The notes: generated from the letters alone by a model not told the origin. A DNA stretch of 64,000 bases from CALFXN01 sp937957815 (GCA_036788195.1 DAIQNX010000006.1:45125-109124); one strand, 5' to 3'. Shown: positions 7,598 through 19,611, counted from the first letter of the stretch. Numbers and translations: made by a program.

Positions 7598-8689
7598 ATG
7601 AGGAGAACACCGTTTTACGAACAGCACCTGGCGTCAGGCGGCAAGATGGTCGATTTCGGCGGATGGGAACTTCCCGTGCAGTACCCGACGGGCATCGTCG
7701 AGGAACACCGTCTGGTGCGGAAAGCAGCGGGACTCTTCGACGTCTCCCACATGGGAGAGATCTGGGTGGTCGGCGCGGACGCGGAAGACTGGGTCGACGG
7801 CATCGTCACGAACGACGTCAGGTCGATGCACGACGGACAGGTCATCTACGCCCAGATGTGCTACCCGAACGGCGGCGTGGTTGACGACCTTCTGGTCTAC
7901 CGGTACGGCCCGAAACGGTACTTCCTCGTCGTGAACGCGTCCAACGCGCAGAAGGACTACGAATGGCTCGCGGGACACGCGGCCGGGAACGTGACGGTCA
8001 CCGACGCGTCCGCCGAATTCGCGGAACTCGCGCTTCAGGGACCGAAGGCGGAAGCGATACTCCAGCGTCTGACGAAGCACGATCTGTCCTCGATTCCGTT
8101 TTTCCATTTCGCGGACGGAGTCGAGATATCGGGGCTCGTCGCGATCGTCTCCCGCACCGGATACACCGGCGAAGACGGATTCGAGATCTTCGTCCCGTGG
8201 GATCAGGGGCCGAAGCTCTGGGACGCGATTCTCGAAGCCGGAAAGGCGGAGGGCGTTCGCCCGATCGGACTCGGCGCCCGCGACAGCCTGCGGTTCGAGG
8301 CGTGCCTGCCCCTGTACGGACACGAACTGTCGGTTCACATCTCGCCGCTCGAGGCGGACCTCGGTTTCTTCGTCCATACGGAAAAACCGTTCATCGGCAG
8401 AGACGCTCTCGCGAAGATGAAAGAAACCGGCATCCCGCGGAAGATCATCGCCCTCCGCATGGAAGAGAAGGGCATTCCCCGTTCCGGGTACGAGGTCCGT
8501 CGGAACGGACGCGCCGTCGGGACCGTGACGACCGGAGGATATTCGCCGTCCCTCGACGCGAGCATCGCGCTGGCTCTCGTGGACGCGACGGTCGCGAAAG
8601 AGGAGGCTCTTCACGTGGTGATTCACGGGAAGGAACGCCTCGCACGACGCGTGAAGAAGCCGTTCGTCCGGAAGGGCTACAAAAAGTAG
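7598..8689 (+). CDS. gcvT: Glycine cleavage system T protein (aminomethyltransferase)
   Basis: Transfers the methylene group from aminomethyl-lipoyl-H protein to tetrahydrofolate and releases ammonia. The 363 residues match the usual length and begin MRRTPFYEQHLASGGKMVDF, with the FDVSHMGEI and YTGEDGFEI signatures and the C-terminal VTTGGYSPSLDASIAL block of the GcvT barrel. An AAGGAGGG ribosome site precedes ATG 7598. The gene lies between lplA and gcvH in the same direction. Confidence 0.97.
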   Translation: MRRTPFYEQHLASGGKMVDFGGWELPVQYPTGIVEEHRLVRKAAGLFDVSHMGEIWVVGADAEDWVDGIVTNDVRSMHDGQVIYAQMCYPNGGVVDDLLVYRYGPKRYFLVVNASNAQKDYEWLAGHAAGNVTVTDASAEFAELALQGPKAEAILQRLTKHDLSSIPFFHFADGVEISGLVAIVSRTGYTGEDGFEIFVPWDQGPKLWDAILEAGKAEGVRPIGLGARDSLRFEACLPLYGHELSVHISPLEADLGFFVHTEKPFIGRDALAKMKETGIPRKIIALRMEEKGIPRSGYEVRRNGRAVGTVTTGGYSPSLDASIALALVDATVAKEEALHVVIHGKERLARRVKKPFVRKGYKK

Positions 8690-8720
8690 ACGTCACAACT
8701 CACAGGGGAGGAATGGGACA

Positions 8721-9119
8721 ATGTCGCAGATACTCAAGGACAGGAAGTATACGGAGACGCACGAGTGGGTCATGATCGAGGGCAATATGGCGAAAATCGG
8801 CGTGACCGATTTCGCGCAGCACGCGATGGGCGACGTGGTGTACGTCGAACTCCCTGAGGTCGGCGCGTCGTTCGCCAAGGGCGACGATTTCTGTGTCGTT
8901 GAGTCGGTCAAGGGAGCCAACGACGTGTACGCGCCGCTTTCCGGGAAGGTTGCGAACGTCAACGAGGGTCTCGACGGCGCTCCCGAAAACCTCAACAAGG
9001 ATGCGTACGGAAGCTGGATCGCGGAAATCGAGTGCTCCGATCTCTCCGAAGCCGACAGCCTGATGGATGCCGCAGCCTACGAAAAACTGGTGGAAGAGCT
9101 CGAAAAGAAGGAGGGTTGA
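8721..9119 (+). CDS. gcvH: Glycine cleavage system H protein
   Basis: Lipoyl-carrier protein that shuttles the aminomethyl group between P, T and L proteins. The 132 residues contain the lipoyl attachment motif VVESVKGANDVYAPLSG with lysine 64 as the modified residue, and the upstream GDVVYVELPEVG strand. The length is typical. It starts at ATG 8721 after GGGGAGG and ends three bases before gcvPA. The modified lysine is the expected target of the LplA encoded at the head of the operon. Confidence 0.97.
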   Translation: MSQILKDRKYTETHEWVMIEGNMAKIGVTDFAQHAMGDVVYVELPEVGASFAKGDDFCVVESVKGANDVYAPLSGKVANVNEGLDGAPENLNKDAYGSWIAEIECSDLSEADSLMDAAAYEKLVEELEKKEG

Positions 9120-9122
9120 CGT

Positions 9123-10469
9123 ATGCAGCGATACATCCCCAATACTCCTGAACAACGGAGCGAAATGCTGAAGGTCATCGGCGTCCGTTCCACCGGCGAC
9201 CTCTTCGCCGATATCCCGGAGAAGCTCCGATTGAAAGAAGGCATCAGCCTGCCTCCCGCCCTTTCCGAAATGGAATTGTCGCGTCTCATGGAGGGAATGG
9301 CGGCGGACAACGCGAACGCGGAATCTTCCGTCTGTTTTCTCGGAGCGGGGACCTACGATCACTTCATCCCTTCCGTGGTCAACCATATCGTGCTCCGGCA
9401 GGAGTTCTACACGAGCTACACGCCGTACCAGTCAGAACTGAGCCAGGGAACGCTGCGCGTGATCTTCGAGTTTCAGACGATGATCTGCGCCCTCACGGGC
9501 ATGGACGTCGCGAACGCGTCGATGTACGACGGCGCGACGGCGGCGGCCGAGGCGGCGCTGCTTGCGGCCGCCTCGACGAAGCGGCATGAGATACTCGTAT
9601 CGCGCGCCGTCTGCCCCGATACGCGCAACGTACTTGCGACCTACCTTCCGTGCCAGAACGTACGCTTGCGCGAATTCGGACACAGGAACGGCGTATCCGA
9701 TGCGGACCAGCTGAAATCCCTGATCGGTCCGGATACGGCGGCGGTCCTCGTCCAGAATCCCAATTTCTTCGGATCGCTCGAAGATCTCGCGGCCATGGGC
9801 GATATCGCGCGCAGCGCGAAGGCGCTGTTCGTCGTGGCGACGAACCCCGTTTCCCTGGCGTTGCTCGAACCACCGGCGTCGTTCGGGGCGGACATCGTCG
9901 TGGGCGAGGGGCAGCCGCTCGGAAACGGAATGAACTTCGGCGGACCGGGTTTCGGATTCTTTGCGGTGACGGAGAAACACATGCGGAAACTCCCGGGACG
10001 AGTGATCGGAGAGACGACCGATCGCAACGGGAAGACCGGCTACGTCCTCACCCTCCAGGCGCGCGAGCAGCATATCCGGCGGGAGAAGGCGACGTCGAAC
10101 ATCTGTTCGAACCAGAACCTGTGTATCCTCATGGCGACCGTCTACATGAGCCTTCTCGGCAAAAATGGACTTCGGGAGGTCGCGACGCAGTGCCTCCAGA
10201 AGGCGCACTACGCGCGGGAAACCCTTCTGAAAAACGGCTTCGAGCCGCTTTTCGACGCGCCGTTCTTCAATGAATTCGCGCTCCGGACGGAAGCCCCCGC
10301 GGAGATTCTCAACGAACGGCTCGCGGAAGCCGGATTCATCGGCGGGTACGGTCTTTCCCGCGATTATCCGGAGCTCCCGGGCGGATATCTCGTCGCGGTC
10401 ACCGAGAAGCGGACGAAAGACGAAATCGACCGGTTCTCGGTCTGCGCGGGAAGGGGGAAGAAGGCATGA
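9123..10469 (+). CDS. gcvPA: Glycine dehydrogenase (decarboxylating) subunit 1
   Basis: The N-terminal-type subunit of the two-subunit P protein; with GcvPB it decarboxylates glycine and loads the H protein. The 448 residues show GAGTYDHFIPSVV, YTPYQSELSQGTLR and FEFQTMICALTGMDVANASMYDG, all hallmarks of this subunit. It lacks the pyridoxal-phosphate lysine, which lies in the partner. The gene's last four bases overlap gcvPB (ATGA), so the two are probably translated in equal amounts. Confidence 0.97.
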   Translation: MQRYIPNTPEQRSEMLKVIGVRSTGDLFADIPEKLRLKEGISLPPALSEMELSRLMEGMAADNANAESSVCFLGAGTYDHFIPSVVNHIVLRQEFYTSYTPYQSELSQGTLRVIFEFQTMICALTGMDVANASMYDGATAAAEAALLAAASTKRHEILVSRAVCPDTRNVLATYLPCQNVRLREFGHRNGVSDADQLKSLIGPDTAAVLVQNPNFFGSLEDLAAMGDIARSAKALFVVATNPVSLALLEPPASFGADIVVGEGQPLGNGMNFGGPGFGFFAVTEKHMRKLPGRVIGETTDRNGKTGYVLTLQAREQHIRREKATSNICSNQNLCILMATVYMSLLGKNGLREVATQCLQKAHYARETLLKNGFEPLFDAPFFNEFALRTEAPAEILNERLAEAGFIGGYGLSRDYPELPGGYLVAVTEKRTKDEIDRFSVCAGRGKKA

Positions 10470-11929
10470 AACGGCTTGAACCGACGATTTTCGAACGCTG
10501 CGTTCCCGGAAGACAGGGGTATTCCCTGCCGGAACTCGACGTTCCGACGCAGGATGCGGCGAGGCTCCTGCCGCCGGGCTCTCTCCGAAAGACCGCGGCG
10601 GAACTGCCCGAGGTCAGCGAAGTCGACGTGGTCCGTCACTATACCCGGCTCTCGCAGCTCAACTTCGCGGTGGACGAGGGGTTCTATCCGCTTGGCTCCT
10701 GCACGATGAAATACAATCCGAAGATCAACGAGGACATGGCGCGGCTTCCGGGCTTTGCGGCCGCGCATCCGCTCCAGGGGGCTGAGCGGTCGCAGGGCGC
10801 ACTGCGACTGATGTACGAACTCTCGGAGATGCTCGCCGAGATCACCGGGATGGCGGGCGTGTCGCTCCAGCCCGCGGCCGGGGCGCACGGAGAACTGACC
10901 GGTATCATGATCATCCGCGCCTACCATCGCAGCCGGGGCGACGCGAAGCGCACGAAGATGATCGTTCCGGACACGGCGCACGGAACGAACCCGGCCTCCT
11001 CGGCGACCGCCGGCTTCGACGTTATCGAGGTGAAGTCGAACGAGCGGGGAAATGTCGATCTCGACTCGCTCCGTGCCGCCATGACGGACGAAGTGGCGGG
11101 GATCATGCTCACGAATCCGAACACGCTCGGCCTGTTCGAGGAAGACATCCTCGAAATCGGACGGATCGTCCACGAGCGCGGCGGACTGCTGTACTACGAC
11201 GGAGCGAACTTCAACGCCATTCTGGGGCAGGTTCGTCCCGGGGACATGGGATTCGACGTCATCCACCTGAACCTCCACAAATCGTTCAGCACGCCGCACG
11301 GCGGCGGCGGCCCGGGCGCCGGTCCCGTCGGCGTTTGCGAGAAACTCGTCCCCTTCCTCCCCGTCCCGGTCATCGCGAAGAGGGGAGACGCGTACGCGTT
11401 CGATTTCGACCGGCCGCACACCATCGGAAAGGTGCGTTCGTTCTACGGAAACTTCGGCGTCCTCGTCCGGGCATACGCCTATATCCGGACGATGGGCGCG
11501 GCCGGACTCCGGGACGTATCCGAAAACGCCGTCCTCAACGCGAATTACCTGATGCATCGGCTCAAATCGGAATACCTTCTCCGGTTCGACCGCACGTGCA
11601 AACACGAATTCGTCCTTTCGGGCAAGAAGCAGCACGACGCGAACGGCGTGTCCACGCTCGACATGGCGAAGGCCCTCATGGACTATGGATTCCATCCTGC
11701 AACGATCTACTTCCCGCATCTCGTCGAAGAGGCCATCATGATCGAACCGACGGAAACGGAGGGGAAGGAGACGCTCGACGAATTCGCGGACGCGATGGTC
11801 GCGATCGCACACGACGCGGAAACCGATCCGGAAAAAGTCAAAAACGCGCCGCACACGACGATCGTTTCCCGCCTCGACGAGACGGCGGCCGCCCGAAAGC
11901 CCGTGCTTCGCTGGATGAAGGGCGCGTGA
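10466..11929 (+). CDS. gcvPB: Glycine dehydrogenase (decarboxylating) subunit 2
   Basis: Pyridoxal-phosphate-binding subunit of the P protein. The cofactor lysine is in HLNLHKSFSTPHGGGGPG (lysine 272). Other signatures are GFYPLGSCTMKYNPKIN and QPAAGAHGELTG. The 487 residues match the family. It overlaps gcvPA by four bases at its start and lpd by four bases at its end (GTGA), giving tightly coupled translation. Confidence 0.97.
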   Translation: MKRLEPTIFERCVPGRQGYSLPELDVPTQDAARLLPPGSLRKTAAELPEVSEVDVVRHYTRLSQLNFAVDEGFYPLGSCTMKYNPKINEDMARLPGFAAAHPLQGAERSQGALRLMYELSEMLAEITGMAGVSLQPAAGAHGELTGIMIIRAYHRSRGDAKRTKMIVPDTAHGTNPASSATAGFDVIEVKSNERGNVDLDSLRAAMTDEVAGIMLTNPNTLGLFEEDILEIGRIVHERGGLLYYDGANFNAILGQVRPGDMGFDVIHLNLHKSFSTPHGGGGPGAGPVGVCEKLVPFLPVPVIAKRGDAYAFDFDRPHTIGKVRSFYGNFGVLVRAYAYIRTMGAAGLRDVSENAVLNANYLMHRLKSEYLLRFDRTCKHEFVLSGKKQHDANGVSTLDMAKALMDYGFHPATIYFPHLVEEAIMIEPTETEGKETLDEFADAMVAIAHDAETDPEKVKNAPHTTIVSRLDETAAARKPVLRWMKGA

Positions 11930-13302
11930 GGCGCGTGTACGACGTCATCATACTCGGTGGCGGGCCGGGAGGGTACAGGGCGGCGGAGCTCGCGGCAAAG
12001 GCCGGGATGAAGGTCGCCCTGGTCGAGAAGGACGCACTCGGTGGAATGTGCCTCAACCGCGGGTGTATCCCGACCAAGGCGTACTACGCCCGGCTCGTCG
12101 GCGGACACGGCTCCTCTGCGTCGCTCTGGGAGGACAAGGAAACGGTCGTCTCCAAGCTCCGGGAGGGCATCGTGACGCTCATGCGCATGACGGGTGTGGA
12201 TGTCGTACGGGGAACGGGGACCATCACCTGCGCGGGAGACGTCAAGAGCGTCGAGGTCCGCGGCGCCGGAGATCCCGTTGCGCTCAGCGGAAAAAACCTG
12301 ATCATCGCCACGGGCTCGCGTTCGATGCCCATGGATTTCGACGGCGCCGACCTCCCGGGCGTCATCACGGGCGACCGGGCCGTCGCCTGCCCGGATCTCT
12401 GGAAGTCGCCGGATCACGAGACCGTTTCGTCGGTGGGCGTCGTCGGTGCGGGCGTCATTGCGGTGGAACTCGCGGCGATGCTCAAGGCTCTCGGCAAAGA
12501 CGTCACGATCTTCAAGCACTCCGACGAGGTCCTGCGACGGGCGGACGGCGATATCAAGAAAAAGCTCGTTCAGGGGTTCAAAAAACGCAAGATCCGGATG
12601 GTCGACTTCTTCCACCCGGAGACGATCACGGCGGAAGGGCCGTTGCTGCGGATCTCGGGCTCGACGAAGAACGGCCGCGAAGAAGCGGTCTGCGACCGCG
12701 TCATTCTCGCGTCGAGCATGGTCCCGATTCTCGACGGCTACGGACTCGAAAACACCGGGGTCCGGTTCGACCCGCGAAAGGGCATCGCCGTGGACGCATC
12801 CATGCGGACGAACATCGAAGGCGTCTGGGCGATCGGGGACGTGACCGGAGGCATGATGCTCGCTCATCTCGCGGAGTATCACGCGCTTGCGGCAGTGGAG
12901 GCGATGCAGGGACGCAGCGTTTCGATCCCACCCGACTCGGTTCCGTGGTGCGTCTTCTCGGATCCGGAAATCGCGGCCGTCGGCCTTTCGGAGGAACAGG
13001 CCGCGTCGCAGAATCTCCAGTTTGTCTCCGCCCGATCGTACTTCCTCGGGAACGGAATGGCTCTCGCCATGGGCAAGACGGACGGGTTCGTGAAGGTCGT
13101 CGCCGCTCGCGACGGAAAGCTGCTCGGCGTCCACATGATGGGGCCCGAGGCGGCTTCGATGATTTCGGAAGCGGCTCTGGCGGTACGATACGGAATGTCG
13201 GTCCGGGATGTGGCCTACACGGTGCATCCGCACCCGACATTGAGCGAATGCTTCAAGGATGCGCTCTTCAGGACGCTCGAAGAACTCGAAAAATCGCGAT
13301 GA
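11926..13302 (+). CDS. lpd: Dihydrolipoyl dehydrogenase (L protein)
   Basis: FAD-dependent enzyme that reoxidises dihydrolipoyl-H protein with NAD. The 458 residues carry the FAD fingerprint GGGPGGYRAAE (11-21), the redox pair GGMCLNRGCIPTK (cysteines 42 and 47), an NAD-binding GAGVIAVELA segment, the second FAD motif WAIGDVTGG and the C-terminal catalytic HPHPTLSE. The start is taken as GTG 11926, overlapping the gcvPB stop; GTG 11935 is the alternative. It is the last gene of the operon and is followed by a strong terminator. Confidence 0.95.
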   Translation: MRRVYDVIILGGGPGGYRAAELAAKAGMKVALVEKDALGGMCLNRGCIPTKAYYARLVGGHGSSASLWEDKETVVSKLREGIVTLMRMTGVDVVRGTGTITCAGDVKSVEVRGAGDPVALSGKNLIIATGSRSMPMDFDGADLPGVITGDRAVACPDLWKSPDHETVSSVGVVGAGVIAVELAAMLKALGKDVTIFKHSDEVLRRADGDIKKKLVQGFKKRKIRMVDFFHPETITAEGPLLRISGSTKNGREEAVCDRVILASSMVPILDGYGLENTGVRFDPRKGIAVDASMRTNIEGVWAIGDVTGGMMLAHLAEYHALAAVEAMQGRSVSIPPDSVPWCVFSDPEIAAVGLSEEQAASQNLQFVSARSYFLGNGMALAMGKTDGFVKVVAARDGKLLGVHMMGPEAASMISEAALAVRYGMSVRDVAYTVHPHPTLSECFKDALFRTLEELEKSR

Positions 13303-13375
13303 CGGCGCGATTGTGCGCCAAGCTTGCAGTGACGATTCGCGTCTGCCCCCCAAGCGACTGAGTCGGACACTGTCA

Positions 13376-13420
13376 CCGCCGCCCGGTGCGAGTGAATTTC
13401 GCCCTGGCGGCGGTTTTTTT
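13376..13420 (+). terminator. Terminator of the gcv operon
   Basis: CCGCCGCC (13376-13383) pairs with GGCGGCGG (13406-13413), followed by seven T. Confidence 0.88.
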
Positions 13421-13480
13421 ATCGCATTACGGCGTATCTGCAGCTGTCCTGAACCAGGGTATGCGTCCCGTTTCCCGCGC

Positions 13481-13510
13481 TTGACGTTTCCCGAACCGGA
13501 AGGGTAGGAT
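13481..13510 (+). promoter_or_regulatory. Promoter of the cobalamin riboswitch-mutAB-meaB operon
   Basis: TTGACG (13481-13486) and TAGGAT (13505-13510) with 18-base spacing; the start is expected near 13517, just before the aptamer. Confidence 0.65.
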
Positions 13511-13519
13511 ACGGACACG

Positions 13520-13670
13520 AGAAACAGCAGTCCGCAGATGTTCGGGAATCCGGTGTGAATCCGGAACGGCCCCGCCACTGTAACCGGGACGAAACCGCAG
13601 GGTCACCGAGGAAGATGTCGGGAAGACGCGGAAGTAGGATGAACGGAAGTCAGGAGACCGGTCCGCGGAC
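13520..13670 (+). ncRNA. Cobalamin riboswitch
   Basis: The conserved elements occur in order: GGTGTGAATCCGGAACGG (about 13551), GCCACTGTAACCGGG (about 13573), the AAACCGCAGGG and GGAAGACGCGG segments, GGATGAACGGAAG, and the B12 box AAGTCAGGAGACC (about 13647-13659). The element stands between a promoter and a terminator hairpin at 13758-13786, with mutA beyond, so adenosylcobalamin or a related corrinoid should set transcription of methylmalonyl-CoA mutase. Confidence 0.92.
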
Positions 13671-13757
13671 GGTGTTCAGGTCAGGTCTGCGCGGGCGGAC
13701 GCTGTCCCCGGATGGTGTGGAAGTATGTCTCCCCATTTGTGGATTTCGGTGTGTGTG

Positions 13758-13786
13758 CCGCCGCGCGACCCGCGGCGGTTTTTTTT
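13758..13786 (+). terminator. Terminator hairpin of the cobalamin riboswitch
   Basis: CCGCCGCG (13758-13765) pairs with CGCGGCGG (13771-13778) around a five-base loop and is followed by eight T. It lies 45 bases before mutA, where it can act as the expression platform. Confidence 0.85.
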
Positions 13787-13830
13787 GTCCCCGCACGGGG
13801 AGGAATTCGACGAGGGAGGGGAAATATCGC

Positions 13831-15995
13831 ATGGAGACAGGGATGGAAACACCGGCGCGAGAATACGACTCCGTTTCATTCGCGGAATTCGCACCGACGT
13901 CGTACGTCGAGTGGCGACGGGAGGCGGAGGACGCGCTCAAGGGGGCGCCGTTCGAAAAACGGCTGCTGACGAAGACATACGAAGGAATCACGCTCGAACC
14001 GCTGTACACGGCGGAACATACGAAGGATCTGACGCACCCGCGGACGCATCCCGGTTCTCCCGATTTCCTCCGGGGGACGGAGCCCGCCGGATACTTGGCG
14101 GCTCCGTGGGCCGTCGCGCAGGCGTGCGACGCCGCTCTGCCCTGGCAGGCGAACGAGCAGCTCCGGCAGGAACTCGCGAGGGGAAGCGACGCGATCCATG
14201 TCGCGCTCGACGGCGCGACGCTCCGGTGCAGGGACGAGGCGGAACCGGGCGCGGAATCGTCCCGGGGGTTGTCGCTCGCGACGCTTCGGGATATCGACGA
14301 GACGTTCCGGGACATCGACCTCGCGAGCACGCCGCTCCATATCTTCGCGGGAGCGTCGGCCGCGCCGCTGCTCGCTCTCCTCGTCGCACGGACCCGGGCG
14401 CAGGGCGCCCTCCGGTCTGTCGCGGAGTTCGGCGGATGCGTCGGGGCCGATCCGCTCGGCGTTCTCGCGCGCGAAGGAATGCTCGACTGTCCGCTCGGCC
14501 AGCTCTACGACGAGATGGCGCTGACGATCCAGTGGACGCGGACGAACATGCCCCGGATGCGGACGATTTTCGTCCGGGGAGACGTGTATCACGACGGCGG
14601 GGCGAACGCCGCGCAGGAAATCGCCTGTGCGATGGCGACCGCCGTTTCGTATCTCGACGCTATGCGTCTTCGCGGAATCGACGCCGATTCGGTCGCCTCG
14701 CAGATGCGGTTCTCTTTTTCGCTCGGCGCGAACTTCTTCATGGAAATCGCAAAGCTCCGGGCCGTCCGGATGGTGTGGTCGCAAATCGCGGAGGCGTTCG
14801 GCTGCGGAGAGGGCGCCCGAAAGATCGACATTTTCGCGACGACGTCCGCTTTCACGAAAACCGTGTACGACCCCTACGTCAATATCCTGCGGAATGCGAC
14901 GGAGGCCTTTTCCGGCGTGGTCGGCGGCGTCGGCGGCATGAATGTCCGGGGCTTCGACGACGCGGTGCGTTCCGGCGACGAACAGTCGCGGCGGATTTCG
15001 CGCAACATCCAGATTCTGCTTCGCAACGAGTTCGAACTGCTGCAGCCGGTCGACCCGGCCGGAGGGTCCTGGTATATCGAGTCGCTGACCGAAAGCGTTG
15101 CGGAACTTGCGTGGGCGCAGTTCCAGAAGATCGAGCAGGCCGGCGGTATGCAGGAATCCCTCCGGAGCGGCGCGGTTCAGGCCGAAATAGAGGCCGTGCT
15201 GCAGGCGCGCTTCAAGAACCTGTCGACGCGTTCCGACCGGGCCGTCGGAAGCAACATGTACGCCAACACGACCGAACAGCCCCTCGCCGTACCCAACCGG
15301 GACGAAAACGCGATGCGCGAGATCCGGCGGCTTGCGGTCGCGGAGTATCGCGAAACGGTCGACGACGCGTTCCGGCGCGAACAGCTCGAGCGGATCCCCG
15401 ATTCGATCGGAGGGGCGGAGGGAGCGTTTCTGAACGTCCTGGTCGACGCGTTCCTCGCGGGTGCGACTCTTGGCGACGTGCGCCGGGTGCTCGACGACGG
15501 CTTCGACGGCGACGAGCGCGTGACGCCGATCCGGCCGCACCGGTGGACCGAGCGGTTCGAGGCGCTGCGCCGCGCGACGGGGGAGTTCGTCGCGCGAACG
15601 GGCGAGAACGTCTCGGTCTTTCTAGCGAACATGGGGCCCGTCGCGCAGCACAAGGCCCGGGCGGATTTCAGCACGGGCTTCATGGAAGTCGCGGGCTTCC
15701 GCGTGCTCAAAAACGACGGGTTCGCGACCGTGGACGAGGCCGCGCGAGCGGCCTGCGACTCCGGGGTGGACGTCGTCGTGATCTGTTCGACGGACGACAC
15801 GTACCCGGAACTCGTCCCGCCGCTCGCGCGCGCGATCCGCGCGGAGCGTCCGGGCGTGCGGATCCTTCTCGCGGGGGCCCCCGCGCCCGAATGCAGGGAC
15901 GCCTATACCGAGGCGGGCGTGGACGATTTCATCCACGTCCGGGCCGATTGCCTGCGGATTCTCCGCGATATCCAGACGATGAGGGGGATGGCGTG

Positions 15996-15996
<1 letters not shown>
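13831..15996 (+). CDS. mutA: Methylmalonyl-CoA mutase small subunit
   Basis: The non-catalytic subunit of the heterodimeric mutase that interconverts (R)-methylmalonyl-CoA and succinyl-CoA. The 721 residues include a TIM-barrel part with RFSFSLGANFFMEIAKLRAVRMVW and the DPAGGSWYIESLT signature, plus a C-terminal B12-fold region (about 600-721) that lacks the cobalt-binding DxHxxG motif, as small subunits do. The start is taken as ATG 13831 behind GGGAGGGG; ATG 13843 is an alternative. The stop overlaps the mutB start by one base (TGATG). Confidence 0.95.
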
Positions 15997-18199
<2,203 letters not shown>

Positions 18200-18200
<1 letters not shown>

Positions 18201-19327
18201 TGGCGGAAACGTACAGACCCGAGTGGACGCCGGAAGATGCCGACTCCCGGTTCGCCTGCCGCGTGATGACCGGCGTGAGCGACGCGAAAGACGGAGCCGG
18301 ACCGGGACGCGTTTCGGCGTCAGGACCGAAAGCGCTCTCCGTCGACGACTATGTCGATGGGGTCCTGCGCGGTGACCGGATGATCCTCTCGCGCGCGATC
18401 ACGATGATCGAAAGCAACGCGCCGAAGCATTTCGGGACGGGGCAGGAGATCGTCGGAAGGATCCTCCCGCATTCGGGAAGGGCGCTTCGCGTCGGAATCA
18501 CGGGCGTTCCCGGCGCGGGGAAGAGCACGTTCATCGAGGCGCTCGGATGTCTTCTGTGCGGGCGGGGACATCGGGTCGCCGTCCTCGCGGTGGATCCGAG
18601 CAGCAGCGTGTCGCGCGGAAGCATCCTCGGCGACAAGACGCGCATGGAAAAGCTCGCGCGGGAGGCGAACGCTTTTATCCGTCCGTCCCCTTCCGGGGGA
18701 ACGCTCGGCGGCGTCACGCGGAAGAGCCGGGAGACGCTGCTCCTCTGCGAAGCCGCGGGGTACGACGTCGTCCTCGTGGAAACGGTCGGTGTCGGGCAGG
18801 GGGAGACGACCGTCCGTTCGATGGTCGATTTCTTTCTCGTGATCGTTCTGACGGGGGCGGGTGACGATCTTCAGGGAATCAAGAAGGGGGTCATCGAACT
18901 TGCCGACGCGATCCTCGTCAACAAAGCGGACGGGGATAACAGGGAAAGGGCGATGGTCGCCCGCGCCGACTACAACCAGATCCTGCACTACCTGCGGCCG
19001 GCGACCGACGGATGGGCGACGCACGCGTACGCATGTTCGTCCGTCACCGGCGAAGGAATAGAGAACATCTGGAGGGTCGTTCTCGAGTTCCGGGATCGCA
19101 TGAAGATGTCAGGGGTTTTCGAGAAGCGGCGACGGCTTCAGGCCCTCGCGTGGGTCGACGGCATGGTCGACGAGCATATCCGGAACCGGATGGCTCGGAA
19201 TCCGATGGTTGTCGCCCGACGGAAAGAGATCGAACGACGCGTCATGGCGGAAGACATTTCTCCGACGCAGGCGGCGAAGATACTGATCGATACGGTCGAC
19301 GAAGCGATGTCGCTGAAAGAATTCTGA
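18200..19327 (+). CDS. meaB: Methylmalonyl-CoA mutase chaperone GTPase MeaB
   Basis: G protein that loads adenosylcobalamin into, and protects, the mutase. Walker A is GVPGAGKST (102-110), and further signatures are VLAVDPSSSVSRGSILGDKTRM, the switch region ETVGVGQGE and the base-specificity motif NKADGD. At 375 residues it is about 40 longer than common MeaB proteins because of an N-terminal, poorly conserved extension (residues 1-45). ATG 18200 overlaps the mutB stop by one base. No terminator is seen after it; the next promoter lies 50 bases downstream. Confidence 0.95.
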
Positions 19328-19376
19328 CCGTATCCGTGCTTTATCATGCAGAACAGATACTACGGTATTGTTGTGC

Positions 19377-19405
19377 TTGACAATGGAAACCGGAGGACCT
19401 ACGAT
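19377..19405 (+). promoter_or_regulatory. Promoter of the YkvI-like transporter leader
   Basis: TTGACA (19377-19382) and TACGAT (19400-19405) spaced by 17 bases; the start is expected near 19412, about 300 bases before the gene. Confidence 0.72.
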
Positions 19406-19411
19406 ATCCGG

Positions 19412-19611
19412 CAATTCGCGGTTTGAAACTCTTTTTTGTCAGGAAGGGGGCGGGGATTCGTGAAGCGATCGAGTGTGGTTTCGCTTTCCGACACAGGACT
19501 TTGGTTCGTCTATTTCGGCTTTCGCGGCGGATCCTCTTCCGAATCCGACGACTGAGAGTCGTATGGATGCGAAGGAAGAGCCCCGCCGGGAGTCATCGGC
19601 GGGGCTCTTTT
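19412..19611 (+). ncRNA. Candidate attenuator or riboswitch leader of unknown class
   Basis: A leader of about 200 bases ends in a strong terminator. Two segments can form an alternative antiterminator: CGGCGG (19525-19530) with CCGCCG (19583-19588), and CTCTTCC (19534-19540) with GGAAGAG (19574-19580), enclosing a small CGACT/AGTCG hairpin (about 19549-19561). This pairing uses the whole 5' arm of the terminator, so the two folds exclude each other. I could not match the upstream 110 bases to a riboswitch class or T-box that I know, nor find a clear leader peptide. Confidence 0.6.
19576..19611 (+). terminator. Terminator in the YkvI leader
   Basis: A 13-base-pair stem, AAGAGCCCCGCCG (19576-19588) with CGGCGGGGCTCTT (19597-19609), loop of eight bases and a TTTT end. 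Confidence 0.85.

Noticed and set aside
11335..11925. Extension of lpd upstream by about 200 codons
   Set aside because: The extra frame overlaps gcvPB and is Arg-rich; the FAD-binding start MRRVYDVIILGGG right after GTG 11926 is the natural amino terminus.
13725..15995. A very long open frame continuous with mutB that overlaps all of mutA in another frame
   Set aside because: It has low-complexity Arg-rich content typical of high-GC shadow frames, while mutA in the other frame has clear family motifs. The true mutB start is ATG 15996.
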